Assembly (NCBI GenBank): GCA_947589545.1 | Contig: CANQBA010000036.1 | Location: forward strand, 1-39,711 | Reading direction: 5' to 3' | DNA: 39,711 bases | From: an uncultured Oscillospiraceae bacterium | GTDB taxonomy: Bacteria; Bacillota; Clostridia; Oscillospirales; Oscillospiraceae | Shown here: in pieces, positions 8,705 to 16,495 of the stretch | How the letters are laid out: each line of letters opens with the position of its first letter | Position numbering within the stretch: position 1 is the first letter of the stretch | The notes under the pieces: generated by a model | Databases searched by the model: none | What the model saw: the letters and a program-made list of their open reading frames with translations, nothing else | Told to the model about the DNA's origin: nothing | Position numbers and translations under genes: made by a program

Positions 8705-9873
8705 GGGTTTTCCACTACCTCCACCTTGAGGTTGGTGGGCTTGAGGCCGGAGATGTCCAGGTAGATAAAGGCGTTCTCGTCCATCGCCCGGCCGTAGCCG
8801 TAGAGGTGGACGGCGTACACCCGGTTGCCCTCCAGGAACTGGTAGTGGTCGCTGTACTCGATCTTGCCGCCCTTCTGGGTGCCAAGGCCCATCAGGTACT
8901 TCTTGGGCAGGCCGAAGATCGCCTTGTTCTCCGGGACGGCCGCGGACTGGACGACGGTCGTCTGGAACGGGAACACATCCGTGGCGTACCTCCCGTCAGC
9001 GCTGCGCACCGTGCTGCCGGGGAAGACCTTGGTGAAGTAGTCCTTGGGGTTGACGGCCAGCATGACGCCGGTCACGGCCCTGGACTTGCCGTTGGGGCCT
9101 TTGGTCAGCGTGGACAGGAGCGTCCCGTAGGTTGTGGGGCTGAGATCCGTCACGGTGACGGTGTCCTTGGCGGTGTAAACGCCGTCCAGCGCCCCCGTGA
9201 GCTTGCGGTTCATGCCGATGGGCATGTCCTTGCCGGTGCCGTCGATGATCCCCACCTCCAGCTGTGTGGCCGTGGCCTCCCCCAGCAGCTCCCGGACGTA
9301 CCGATCCATCCACTCCGGCCCCAGATCCAGCACATACTTGGGCACCGGGATAAAGGCCGTCAGCTGCGCCAGGGTGAGATTGGTCTCCGTAAACTCGGCG
9401 CTGAGTTCGTCGGTGATCTTCTTCCCCAGGGGTCCCCAGGCGGCCACGCCGCCGCTCTTGGAGGTCAGCATCTTGATCAGCGCCCCGGTGGATTGGAAGT
9501 TGACCAGGCTCAGCAGGGGGTGGTTCTCCCGCAGATCCTCAAAGACGGCGTCGATCACCGTCTCCGGGAGGACGGTGTTCACCCCCGTCAGGGCCTGCTG
9601 AGGCGCGTCGGAGCGCATCGCCTCCATAAGGCCGCTGTAGAAGGTGCGCTCCTGGCTGGTCAGGGCACGCACGCCCCGTGCGGTCAGAATCTCCGCGTCA
9701 TGGGAGGCCTGCAGCTCCCGGATCTCTCCCCGGATGTTCTCCTCGATGTCCCCGGCCAGGTCGTCAAAGGCCTTGGCGAAGGCGTCGGCGTTGTCGTTTC
9801 TCACCGCGTCGGCAAGGCGCTGGAGGATGTCGTTCCTCCTGCTCTGCTGCGCGTCAAGGTTTCTCATGGGCAT
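8701..9873 (-). CDS. Major capsid protein, HK97 fold
   Basis: A 390-residue capsid protein. Residues 1-100 are a charged helical scaffolding-like delta domain (MRNLDAQQSRRNDILQRLADAV), expected to be removed by the protease encoded upstream. The rest has typical HK97 features: 'VLPETVIDAVFEDLRENHPLLSLVNFQST' entering the E-loop, and a C-terminal 'ENAFIYLDISGLKP' strand. It lies directly after the ClpP-type protease, as in most HK97-type phages. Confidence 0.92.
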   Translation of the reverse strand: MPMRNLDAQQSRRNDILQRLADAVRNDNADAFAKAFDDLAGDIEENIRGEIRELQASHDAEILTARGVRALTSQERTFYSGLMEAMRSDAPQQALTGVNTVLPETVIDAVFEDLRENHPLLSLVNFQSTGALIKMLTSKSGGVAAWGPLGKKITDELSAEFTETNLTLAQLTAFIPVPKYVLDLGPEWMDRYVRELLGEATATQLEVGIIDGTGKDMPIGMNRKLTGALDGVYTAKDTVTVTDLSPTTYGTLLSTLTKGPNGKSRAVTGVMLAVNPKDYFTKVFPGSTVRSADGRYATDVFPFQTTVVQSAAVPENKAIFGLPKKYLMGLGTQKGGKIEYSDHYQFLEGNRVYAVHLYGYGRAMDENAFIYLDISGLKPTNLKVEVVENP

Positions 9874-9891
9874 ATTGTTTTCTCCTTTCGT

Positions 9892-10587
9892 TTACCTGGC
9901 GCCAAAGGCGCTCAGGAAGCTTTCAACTGTTTTCTTCGCCGGCGGCGCCGCCGGTGTCCTCTCCCCTGTCAGGAGCTTGGCCACCGTCTGTCTCACGGAC
10001 TGCGTGGGCCGCCCCTCCCCGTCAAAGGGATCCTCGATCTCGGTGACAAAGCCCCACTCCAGGGCCTCCGCCGGCGCCATGAAGCGATCCTCCGCCATCA
10101 GAGTGACCACCTCGTCCCGGCTCCGTCCCGTCCTGGACACATAGGCCGTCACCGACTGCTCCGTCACCGTGTCCAGATTGTCCGCCTCCGCCCTGAGCTG
10201 GGCGGCGTTGCCCGCCGCATAGGTACTGGCGGGGTGTACAAGGATGCAGGAGCAGCTCCTGGCGATCCTGCGCTCACCCGCCATCAGGATGACGCTGGCG
10301 GCGCTGCACGCAAAGCCGTCCACCACCGTGGTGACGCGGGCCGGGTGGGTCATCAGCGTATTCATGATCGCCAGCGCCTCGCTGACCTCCCCGCCGTAGC
10401 TGTTGATGTGGACGCGGATCTCGTCCGCGTCGATCCTGGTGATCTGCGTGGTGAGGCGCCAGCTGGATACGTCGCTCTCCATCCAGGGGTAGCTCGTGAT
10501 ATCGCCGAAAATGTAGATATCCGCCTCCCGGCTCCCCTCGTCCTGCACAAGGCTCCAGTATATGGCGCGGGTCTTGTTATTGGGCAT
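9892..10587 (-). CDS. ClpP-type prohead maturation protease (S14)
   Basis: A 231-residue protein of the ClpP-like phage head protease group, which trims the capsid delta domain during maturation. Ser95 in 'GFACSAAS' is the likely nucleophile, His118 in 'ILVHPAST' the base, and 'INSYGGEV' forms the oxyanion loop. I choose ATG 10587 because GGGAGG lies 8 bases upstream; a GTG at 10596 would bury the ribosome site. It overlaps the portal gene by 11 bases. The C-terminal 40 residues are alanine- and proline-rich and probably flexible. Confidence 0.9.
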   Translation of the reverse strand: MPNNKTRAIYWSLVQDEGSREADIYIFGDITSYPWMESDVSSWRLTTQITRIDADEIRVHINSYGGEVSEALAIMNTLMTHPARVTTVVDGFACSAASVILMAGERRIARSCSCILVHPASTYAAGNAAQLRAEADNLDTVTEQSVTAYVSRTGRSRDEVVTLMAEDRFMAPAEALEWGFVTEIEDPFDGEGRPTQSVRQTVAKLLTGERTPAAPPAKKTVESFLSAFGAR

Positions 10588-11734
10588 CGTTTTCACCTCC
10601 CTTCAGCTCCTCCAGGAGCTTCTCGATGGAGGAGTAATTTTTGGTCATAAAATGCTCCCAGGCCCAGGCCTCCTGGATCAGCGGCATCCCCAGGATCCCG
10701 CGGATATCGTTGACGCACAGCACCCCGCTGGAGACCAGCTTGTCCACGCCGGCCGCCACATCCAGCACGTCTATGTGCCTCATGGCGCTGGTGTCTATCC
10801 GGACGCAGGATCCGCCCAGGTAGGCGCCGCGCCCGTACCTCTTTCGGTTGATCTCCTCCTGGAGGAGATCCGCCAGCGGGTCAATGCAAAAGGTCAGCGC
10901 CTGATCCGTGGCGGACGCCACATCCTGCACCGTCCCGTTTACGATCTGCGCCGGGATCCCAAAGCCCCGGGCCGTGAAGTCCGTCACGTCGTCGATAAGC
11001 GCCCGGATGTCCCGGGTGGAATCGTTGGTGTAGGTCTTGTGTGTCAGCTCCTGGAATTTCATGCCCTTGTACAGGGGCAGGACGGCGTTCTCCGCGTCAA
11101 CGAATTTTTTGAATTCGTCGTTGCGGATGCTTGTGAGCCGGTCGTTAAACTGCTTGTTCCCGCTCATCGCCTGGTCAAGCTCCAGGGTGCCCTTCGTCCC
11201 GCGGGATCTCTGGTAGCTCTTCATGCCGTAGGTGATCAGCTTGCTGTAGGACTCGTAGAGGCCCTGCAGCACCTTGCCCACGTCCCGGTCGTTGAGCCGG
11301 AAATATAAGACCTCGTCCCCGGCGAAGACCCGGGAGAAGGTGAAATCGTCCACCGTCACCTGGCGGAACACGTCGGGATAGAGGGCGTATGCCTCCCGGC
11401 TGTAGTCGTCCGCCACATAGAGACGGCCCCCATGCTCCACCACCAGCGCCTCATTTTTCCGGTAGAGGGCGAAGATGAGCTTGTGGAGAAATACGGAGCT
11501 TGACTGATTTTGATTCGGCTCCACATTCCAGAGGTAATATTCCGGCCCCTTCACCTCCCGGCCGCCGGCGAAGGTCTTGAATTCGCACTTTGATATGGCG
11601 TTGGCCACGAAATTCACGCAGGCGTGGAAGGCCAGCTCCCGGATGTATGTATCCGTGTACAGGTCAAAAAACTCCTCCGTGATCTCCTTCGGCTCATTTT
11701 TGCCGAAGAGCTTGCGGAAAAGCTTAAACGCCAT
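10577..11734 (-). CDS. Phage portal protein
   Basis: A 385-residue HK97-family portal, the dodecameric ring through which DNA enters the head. Recognisable features include 'AFHACVNFVANAISKCEF' near residue 35, 'PNQNQSSSVFLHKL', and the C-terminal helical 'DQALTFCIDPLADLLQEEINRK' motif of the clip and crown region. ATG at 11734 follows AAGGAGG. It is placed between the large terminase and the protease, the usual order. Confidence 0.92.
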   Translation of the reverse strand: MAFKLFRKLFGKNEPKEITEEFFDLYTDTYIRELAFHACVNFVANAISKCEFKTFAGGREVKGPEYYLWNVEPNQNQSSSVFLHKLIFALYRKNEALVVEHGGRLYVADDYSREAYALYPDVFRQVTVDDFTFSRVFAGDEVLYFRLNDRDVGKVLQGLYESYSKLITYGMKSYQRSRGTKGTLELDQAMSGNKQFNDRLTSIRNDEFKKFVDAENAVLPLYKGMKFQELTHKTYTNDSTRDIRALIDDVTDFTARGFGIPAQIVNGTVQDVASATDQALTFCIDPLADLLQEEINRKRYGRGAYLGGSCVRIDTSAMRHIDVLDVAAGVDKLVSSGVLCVNDIRGILGMPLIQEAWAWEHFMTKNYSSIEKLLEELKGGENDAQ

Positions 11735-11752
11735 ATTCCACCGCCTCCTTCC

Positions 11753-13411
11753 TCACGCCGATATGACGCCCATATCCAGGCCGCCCTCCACATCCTCGTC
11801 GTTCGTCTCCTCCACGCACATGGAGGCGGCCAGCGCCATGAAGGGATCCGTCTTCCGGCTTTTTCCCTCGATTTTCGCGTAGTAGTAATTCCCCGTGTCC
11901 GTCCCGCCGCTCTTGCCGGCGCGGACAAGCTTGGTGTTATTGGCCCCCCACCGCAAGACCGGATCGTCCCCCCAGGCAAACAGCTGCTGAGAAAAGCAGC
12001 TGTCTATCACCGGCTGGACTCGCATGATATCCGAAGGCCGCACCAGGTAGACGTTGCCGTAGAGCTTGGGGTCAAAGCCGATGGAGCGCAGCGCCTCTTT
12101 GACCAGGGCGAAGCGAAAGCTGTCCAGGGCCACCGTCTTGATGTAGTGATCCTCCGCCTGGGCCAGGATCCAGTTGGCCAGCAGCTGCGGGGAGATCTCC
12201 ACGTCGTCCACCGGCGTCAGGAGGCCCCGCTCCGCCCACTCCCTCCAGGGTGCCTTGATCCTCCCCAGATCCGGCGAGCGCAGGCAAAGCCAGGAGTGGT
12301 GTACATCCAGGCGCCGGTCTCCGATCCGGCAGTGGAGGTTGGCGGAGGCAAAGTCCCGGACGGAGGCGAAGTCTATGCCCACCGTGCAGACAAGCCCCGG
12401 GCGATCCACCCGGTTCGGCCTGCTTGTCGCGGCGATGTTCGCCCACTCCGTGACGGCGATCTCCATGTTGGAGCGGGGCATGTTCATCCGCTTTGTGTAA
12501 AAATCCAGCTCCACCGTTTTGGAGTGGGGCATCTCGGCAAATTCCTGTTCCATCTCCACCCGCAGGGTGGGAAAATAGGGCAGGGAGGGGTTGGCCTTTA
12601 CCCACATCTCCCGCTCTTTGACCTCGTCCTCGCTGTCCACCTTGTAGATCAGGGGGCACAGGCGGCTTTCCGGGATCTCTCCGTCCAGGACGGACGCGGC
12701 CAGCGCCAGATCCGCGTCCAGGACGCCGTCGCGCACATAGCCGTTGGTGGTGATCTTAAAGATCCGGCAGTGACGCCGCTTGCCGAAGCCGGAGCGGAAT
12801 ACCCGGATATTCTCATCGGATTCGTACTCGTGTTCCTCGTCAAAGATGAGGCAGGCGGAGCGCTTTCCGTCCTTCGTCCTGGCGTTGGAGGTGTTAAACT
12901 TGATATAGCTGCCCGTCCTCAGGGACGTGATCTCTTCCTTTGTCCGGGTGTAAAAGCGCTGGAGCTTGTCCCAGTTGCGCCCCAGCATATCGTAGACATC
13001 CTCAAAGGACGTTCGCGCCTGGTCTTCGCTGTTGGCGATGATGTCCACGTTGTAGCCGGAAACGCCGTGATCCGGCGTCGTCAGGTACCAGGCCAGGGCG
13101 GAAATAAAGCCGTTTTTCCCGTTCCCCCGGCCCATCATGATAAAAAATTCCGTGAAGACCAGGGTGTCGTCCGGGTAGTAGCAGTGGATCAGCGCCAGGA
13201 CAAAAAGCTCCCAGTCCAGGAGCTTCATCCGGAAATACCGCTCGATAAGCTCCCGCGCCCGCTGCGTCTTGTCGGTGTCCACGGTCACGGTGGGATCGGA
13301 CAGCTTCCGCTCCACAAGATCCATCGCCTTCAGCATTTCCCGGCTGGCGGGGGTCTCCCCGCTCCGCAGCTTCTTGGCGTACAGGTCAATATAGGGGCAT
13401 CCGGTGATCAA
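11753..13411 (-). CDS. Terminase large subunit
   Basis: A 552-residue packaging motor ATPase and nuclease. A Walker A-like 'GRGNGKN' is at residues 94-100 and the Walker B stretch 'ACLIFDEEHEY' at ~186-196. The C-terminal nuclease contains 'VCTVGIDFASVRDF', whose Asp is a likely metal ligand, and a later conserved 'VALDSFRFALVKEAL'. It starts with TTG 13411, which overlaps the stop of the small subunit gene (TTGA), so translation is probably coupled. Length is normal for the HK97 or lambda-like cos family. No frameshift is seen. Confidence 0.93.
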   Translation of the reverse strand: MITGCPYIDLYAKKLRSGETPASREMLKAMDLVERKLSDPTVTVDTDKTQRARELIERYFRMKLLDWELFVLALIHCYYPDDTLVFTEFFIMMGRGNGKNGFISALAWYLTTPDHGVSGYNVDIIANSEDQARTSFEDVYDMLGRNWDKLQRFYTRTKEEITSLRTGSYIKFNTSNARTKDGKRSACLIFDEEHEYESDENIRVFRSGFGKRRHCRIFKITTNGYVRDGVLDADLALAASVLDGEIPESRLCPLIYKVDSEDEVKEREMWVKANPSLPYFPTLRVEMEQEFAEMPHSKTVELDFYTKRMNMPRSNMEIAVTEWANIAATSRPNRVDRPGLVCTVGIDFASVRDFASANLHCRIGDRRLDVHHSWLCLRSPDLGRIKAPWREWAERGLLTPVDDVEISPQLLANWILAQAEDHYIKTVALDSFRFALVKEALRSIGFDPKLYGNVYLVRPSDIMRVQPVIDSCFSQQLFAWGDDPVLRWGANNTKLVRAGKSGGTDTGNYYYAKIEGKSRKTDPFMALAASMCVEETNDEDVEGGLDMGVISA

Positions 13412-13725
13412 AGGGCTTCATCCCCGTTCAGCGCCTTTGCCTTTGAGGGATCCATCCCCAGGGTGTCCAGGATCTTGAGCATCTGACTGTTGACCTTCAA
13501 AAAATCCTGGAGGGAGTCGTTTGTCTTGAGATTGCCGGTGCCGTTGGCCATGTAGACCGTCACCTTGGCGCCCCGCTGCTTGATGTCCCGCAGCAGCTGC
13601 GTCTTGGTGTCGTAGAGGCTCATGTAATCCTCCACCATGTCCTGGATGTGGGCAAGCTCCATCCCGCGCTGCCGCATGTAGTCCGTCAGCGCGTCCTTCA
13701 CCTTTTTCTTCGCCGGCCTGGCCAT
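13408..13725 (-). CDS. Terminase small subunit (P27 family)
   Basis: A 105-residue basic protein starting MARPAKKKVKDALTDYM that recognises packaging DNA. The pattern 'NSQMLKILDTLGMDPSKAKAL' near the C-terminus matches P27-type small terminases. ATG 13725 is preferred over a TTG 15 bases upstream because GGGGGTGAGG precedes it, though spacing is short and either could be used. It is followed immediately by TerL and preceded by the presumed cos region and HNH gene. Confidence 0.84.
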   Translation of the reverse strand: MARPAKKKVKDALTDYMRQRGMELAHIQDMVEDYMSLYDTKTQLLRDIKQRGAKVTVYMANGTGNLKTNDSLQDFLKVNSQMLKILDTLGMDPSKAKALNGDEAL

Positions 13726-13740
13726 CTTCCTCACCCCCAA

Positions 13741-13910
13741 AAGTTATCTGCAAAATTCCCCGGCATCCCTCCGGATCCCGAAAAAATCCCCTCACGCGCC
13801 CGCGCACACGCCCGCGCATACCGCGCACACGCGTCGCCGCCATCTCTTGTCCTACCTGCAGTCGAGTAGGTCACAAAGGATTAAAACGCGTTTTTTCCGA
13901 CCGGGGGGTA
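13741..13910. other. Non-coding segment between HNH and TerS, candidate cos region
   Basis: 170 bases without a gene. It contains an alternating CG/CA-rich stretch (13791-13835) in which the 12-mer CCGCGCACACGC occurs twice, at 13800 and 13821 (period 21), and a short inverted repeat around CCTAC/GTAGG near 13851-13871. Phages with an HNH protein beside terminase are known to use cos packaging with the cut site close by, so this is the best place for cos. The exact nick sites cannot be read. Confidence 0.45.
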
Positions 13911-14225
13911 TTACCACCGCTCCGGTATTGACGACTCTTTTGGCGCATATTCTTTAACACGCCCCGGGTGGCACACCGTTTCGTGGCATTTTTTGCACAC
14001 GGTTATCAGGTTCCTTTGGCGTTGGCCTGTCCTCGGATCATCCACCCACATCATAAGGCCAAACTGGGGGTAATCCTCCAGGTGATAGGCGTGATGCACC
14101 ATGAGGCACTGCTTTGTCAGGACGCCTTTGCTCTTGCAAATTTGGCACTCATAATGGTCATACTCCATCACCTGGCGCCGTACCTTACGCCATGCCCGGC
14201 TGTCGTAAAACCCCGTCTTCGACAT
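13911..14225 (-). CDS. HNH endonuclease, packaging-associated
   Basis: A 104-residue HNH nuclease. 'HYECQICKSKG' and 'LITVCKKCHETV' provide the two zinc-binding CxxC pairs, and 'MVHHAYHLEDYPQ' carries the catalytic His dyad. It begins MSKTGFYDSRAWRKVRRQ, as typical phage HNH proteins beside terminase do. In that family HNH stimulates terminase cutting at cos. The gene is the first of the late packaging and head operon, with a promoter-like sequence just upstream. Confidence 0.9.
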   Translation of the reverse strand: MSKTGFYDSRAWRKVRRQVMEYDHYECQICKSKGVLTKQCLMVHHAYHLEDYPQFGLMMWVDDPRTGQRQRNLITVCKKCHETVCHPGRVKEYAPKESSIPERW

Positions 14226-14273
14226 CCGAAACCCCCTAAAATACGCATGATGCGCCTTTCAAAAAGCCTTCTG

Positions 14274-14302
14274 TATATATTTAAACACAAGCCGCACCTC
14301 AA
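14274..14302 (-). promoter_or_regulatory. Possible late-operon promoter
   Basis: On the minus strand TTGAGG (14302-14297) and TATATA (14279-14274) are 17 bases apart. Transcription would start about 40 bases before the HNH start codon. The XRE gene immediately upstream could control it. The AT-rich context makes a chance match possible. Confidence 0.45.
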
Positions 14303-14324
14303 AAATCTCCAACTGTGTACCTTG

Positions 14325-14534
14325 TCAAAAATTTTTTCTCCCCAGAAGGTAATCGGAAGACACGTCAAAAAAATCAGCCAGCTTCCTCAGCGAGCCGGCG
14401 GTAGGTTCCCGCTCGCCCCGCTCATACTTGCTGATTATGCTCTTACTCAACCCGCAGCACTCGCCCAACGCACTGCGGCTGATCCCCCTCCTCTCCCTGA
14501 GACGCCTAAGTCGTGTTGGAAACAGGTCAATCAC
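14325..14534 (-). CDS. XRE-family HTH regulator
   Basis: A 69-residue Cro/CI-type DNA-binding protein. The helix-turn-helix covers 'ISRSALGECCGLSKSIISKYERGEREPTAGSLRKLADFFDVS' (shown here in parts: recognition helix around LSKSIISKY). GTG 14534 is chosen because AAAGGTGG lies 8 bases upstream; another GTG at 14546 is possible. It overlaps the end of the Rep gene and sits between the early and late operons, so it may be the late-gene regulator acting at the promoter at 14274-14302. That role is inference. Confidence 0.82.
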   Translation of the reverse strand: MIDLFPTRLRRLRERRGISRSALGECCGLSKSIISKYERGEREPTAGSLRKLADFFDVSSDYLLGRKNF

Positions 14535-15336
14535 GCTTATTCCCACCTTTCGCTCTCCTGCTTATCTTCCGCCTCTCCGGCGGCCTGTAATACCGGATAT
14601 ACTGGGCCGCCCCCCGGACGTAGTTGGACCGGGCCAGGACGATGCACCCCGCGGGCGGGCGCATCTCGCTCTCCGCGTACCGTGTCACCAGTACCGGCTC
14701 CTCCACGATGGGCGGCTTAAGGCACCGGCTGGGCGTGTACCGTTTGGCGTTGCGGATATATCTCACCTGCCGCATCAGGTATGTGGCCAGGGCCGAAAAG
14801 TCCTTGTTGACGGTGTAAAGCTCCAGCTCCTTCACAAAGCCCATCCGCTTCCACTTCTTCACCGCCGTCTCCCGGAGCTCCCCGGCGATGATGACATGGT
14901 GATGGATCCTCACCGGCTCCCCTGTCTCCCCGTTCATATCCGAGGTGACGATCAGGCACCGAAAGTTATCCGCGCCTCCCAGCTCCCGCTGTACCCGTCT
15001 GGCCCAGTTGGAGGCCTCCGTCTGGGCCGCCACAAAGGTCCTGTCCCGCTCCTCCATATCCGGGTATTTTTCCAGGAGCCTCGCCGCCCGCTCCCTGACT
15101 CTGGCAAGCCCCGCCTCGCTGTACTCAAAGCCCAGGTGAAGATCCGTGTGGGCCTCGAAGTTGTTGTTGAGAAGTCTGGCCACCTGCTTTTCGGCGGCGT
15201 CCAGGCTCCGGCCTGTCCTGACCGCCGCCCGCTTCGGCCTCTGCCCCGGCTCCAGCCGGACGGGATATTTCGTCCGCTCCTCTATCCCGTTCCGGCAGAT
15301 GATCTTCCGTGTGTACCACACCGTGTCGTATAGCAC
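14527..15336 (-). CDS. HUH-type replication initiator-like protein
   Basis: A 269-residue protein with the two motifs of rolling-circle HUH endonucleases. The metal-binding 'IHHHVII' has H145 and H147, and a downstream helix 'DFSALATYLMRQVRY' has candidate nucleophile Tyr186. This resembles the ORF2/G2P-like Rep group seen in Clostridia phages and plasmids. The N-terminal ~100 residues are basic and would bind DNA. GTG 15336 follows GAGAGGAGAGA. A 36-base near-perfect palindrome lies ~100 bases upstream of the start and is a candidate nick origin. No helicase domain is attached. Replication or mobilisation of the phage genome by nicking is inferred. Confidence 0.75.
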   Translation of the reverse strand: MLYDTVWYTRKIICRNGIEERTKYPVRLEPGQRPKRAAVRTGRSLDAAEKQVARLLNNNFEAHTDLHLGFEYSEAGLARVRERAARLLEKYPDMEERDRTFVAAQTEASNWARRVQRELGGADNFRCLIVTSDMNGETGEPVRIHHHVIIAGELRETAVKKWKRMGFVKELELYTVNKDFSALATYLMRQVRYIRNAKRYTPSRCLKPPIVEEPVLVTRYAESEMRPPAGCIVLARSNYVRGAAQYIRYYRPPERRKISRRAKGGNKRD

Positions 15337-15434
15337 CGTCTCTCTCCTCTCTTTTCCAGTAAGTGTAAACGGGCCTAAACCCTGCCTTTACCAAGTCCGG
15401 CAAAGAACGCGCGTATATATATAATGTATGGCGC

Positions 15435-15470
15435 TCTAATTCGGGCTTGATGTATCAAGCCCGAATTAGA
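15435..15470. repeat. Perfect inverted repeat upstream of the HUH Rep gene
   Basis: Arms TCTAATTCGGGCTTGA (15435-15450) and TCAAGCCCGAATTAGA (15455-15470) are exact inverted copies around TGTA. Neither strand has a T-run after it, so it is a poor intrinsic terminator. An AT-rich TATATATATA stretch lies next to it on the rep side. The layout fits a hairpin origin for the HUH protein, or a regulator binding site. Confidence 0.85.
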
Positions 15471-15491
15471 AGGTCATATAACCGCTTAGGA

Positions 15492-15608
15492 CTACGTACG
15501 GGCCGGACACCCGGCCGGCCCGCCGACTTCCCGACGCATTACGTTAGACGCCGTACTGGCCGCCGCCCACGGCGGCCCATCGAATTCCCGACGCATTTCG
15601 TTTAACAT
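15492..15608 (-). CDS. Possible 38-residue peptide built of two repeats
   Basis: An ATG frame at 15608 overlaps the stop of the upstream gene and ends at TAG 15492. It consists of two 19-residue units sharing MRRE-x-x-GP, matching a 57-base direct repeat in DNA (TTCCCGACGCATT at 15528 and 15585 on the plus strand). No ribosome site better than that of a coupled gene is seen. It may be a DNA-level repeat rather than a protein. Confidence 0.3.
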   Translation of the reverse strand: MLNEMRREFDGPPWAAASTASNVMRREVGGPAGCPART

Positions 15609-15958
15609 TCCCCGTCTCCCGCCAGTCGGAAGCGCGGAACCCCCGGCGCTCCCCGGCCCCTGGGGGATCCCGGTGTGCCGTCCCGGCCTACGCACGCAAA
15701 GCACTCCCTGACGCTCCCCCCCTCGAAGGTAAACTCCACCGCGTGGAATCGCCCCAGCGGGTGGACGTATATCACCGTCCCCGTCATGGGCTTTGTCAAA
15801 TACCCCTCGCTCGTCCCGCTGAAGCTGATGGCCCGCCTGGTCACCGTGTCGCCCACCCTCACCGGCAGGCCCTCCGGCCGCGTCTCGGTTACCGTCTCCG
15901 GCGCGGCCTCCGCTTTCGCCCTGGCGAACAGCACCGGTCTTTTGCGTTTCTTTTTCAT
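15602..15958 (-). CDS. Small basic phage protein, unknown
   Basis: A 118-residue protein starting MKKKRKRPVLFARAK. ATG 15958 is preceded by AAAGGAG at good spacing, so the longer frame to 16000 is rejected. The middle section 'GLPVRVGDTVTRRAISFSGTSEGYLTKPMTGTVIYVHPLGRFHAVEF' looks like a small SH3-like beta barrel. The two cysteines in 'ECFACVG' might bind metal. It overlaps the upstream gene by four bases. Function unknown. Confidence 0.68.
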   Translation of the reverse strand: MKKKRKRPVLFARAKAEAAPETVTETRPEGLPVRVGDTVTRRAISFSGTSEGYLTKPMTGTVIYVHPLGRFHAVEFTFEGGSVRECFACVGRDGTPGSPRGRGAPGVPRFRLAGDGEC

Positions 15959-16122
15959 ATGGTCGTCTCCTTTCCTTCCCGCCCCAGCAGGGCGTCCCAC
16001 AGCCTCCGCGGGATCCCGCGCCTTGGACGCTGCGCGGCACGGATCCGCATGATCTTAGCCCCGGAATAGTGCTTTGTGTGGCTCCGATAGCTCCGCTTCC
16101 TGTGATTTGCGGCACTGCTCAT
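15955..16122 (-). CDS. Small arginine-rich phage protein
   Basis: A 55-residue, strongly basic protein starting MSSAANHRKRSYRSHTKHYS. ATG 16122 follows AGGAGGGGA, an excellent ribosome site, and rules out the longer frame to 16230. Overlap of four bases with both neighbours fits an operon gene. Basic charge suggests nucleic-acid binding. No family recognised. Confidence 0.65.
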   Translation of the reverse strand: MSSAANHRKRSYRSHTKHYSGAKIMRIRAAQRPRRGIPRRLWDALLGREGKETTI

Positions 16123-16484
16123 GTTCTCCCCTCCTCTCTCCACGCCTCGATATGCTCCGGCTCCCCGTCCAGCTTCGCCCCGCATTTGGGGCAGTAGTCC
16201 TGAAAGTCGTCGCTCAGTCTTGCCCCGCACGCAGAGCAGTATGGCACCTCGTCAGATTCCATCGGCGGCAGGATGAATGTGGCTTCCTGCCCGCACTTCA
16301 GACACGTCCCCTGCTGATATTTCGGACCGGTAAATTGCCGCTCCCGCCAGACTACGTGCCCGTGCTCCACCGGGTCGACGGTTGGGGCAATATCAATAAG
16401 CTGTTGTAATACCGCCGCACCTCCTGTGTGGCCAAAATTCTTTTGCAAAACCGCAGACAGCCTGTCCGCGTCTATAAGCCTCAT
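16119..16484 (-). CDS. Zinc-ribbon phage protein
   Basis: A 121-residue protein beginning MRLIDADRLSAVLQ, a start typical of small phage proteins of Clostridia. Two zinc ribbons are visible: CLKCG with YCSACG (residues ~72-95) and YCPKCG further on. ATG 16484 follows GAGGAGGGG. The role is unknown; zinc ribbons often mediate nucleic acid or protein contacts. Confidence 0.75.
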   Translation of the reverse strand: MRLIDADRLSAVLQKNFGHTGGAAVLQQLIDIAPTVDPVEHGHVVWRERQFTGPKYQQGTCLKCGQEATFILPPMESDEVPYCSACGARLSDDFQDYCPKCGAKLDGEPEHIEAWREEGRT

Positions 16485-16495
16485 CCCGCCCCTCC

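Noticed and set aside
13418..13843. 141-codon minus frame overlapping the small terminase
   Set aside because: Its translation is Gly/Arg/His-rich without pattern. TerS in the other frame is recognised and coupled to TerL.
15435..15470. Intrinsic terminator
   Set aside because: The stem is perfect but no T-run follows on either strand, so an origin or binding site is preferred.
15492..16115. 207-codon minus frame over the small-gene region
   Set aside because: Two better genes with strong ribosome sites (15602-15958 and 15955-16122) occupy the same DNA. Only the last 38 codons remain as a possible peptide.
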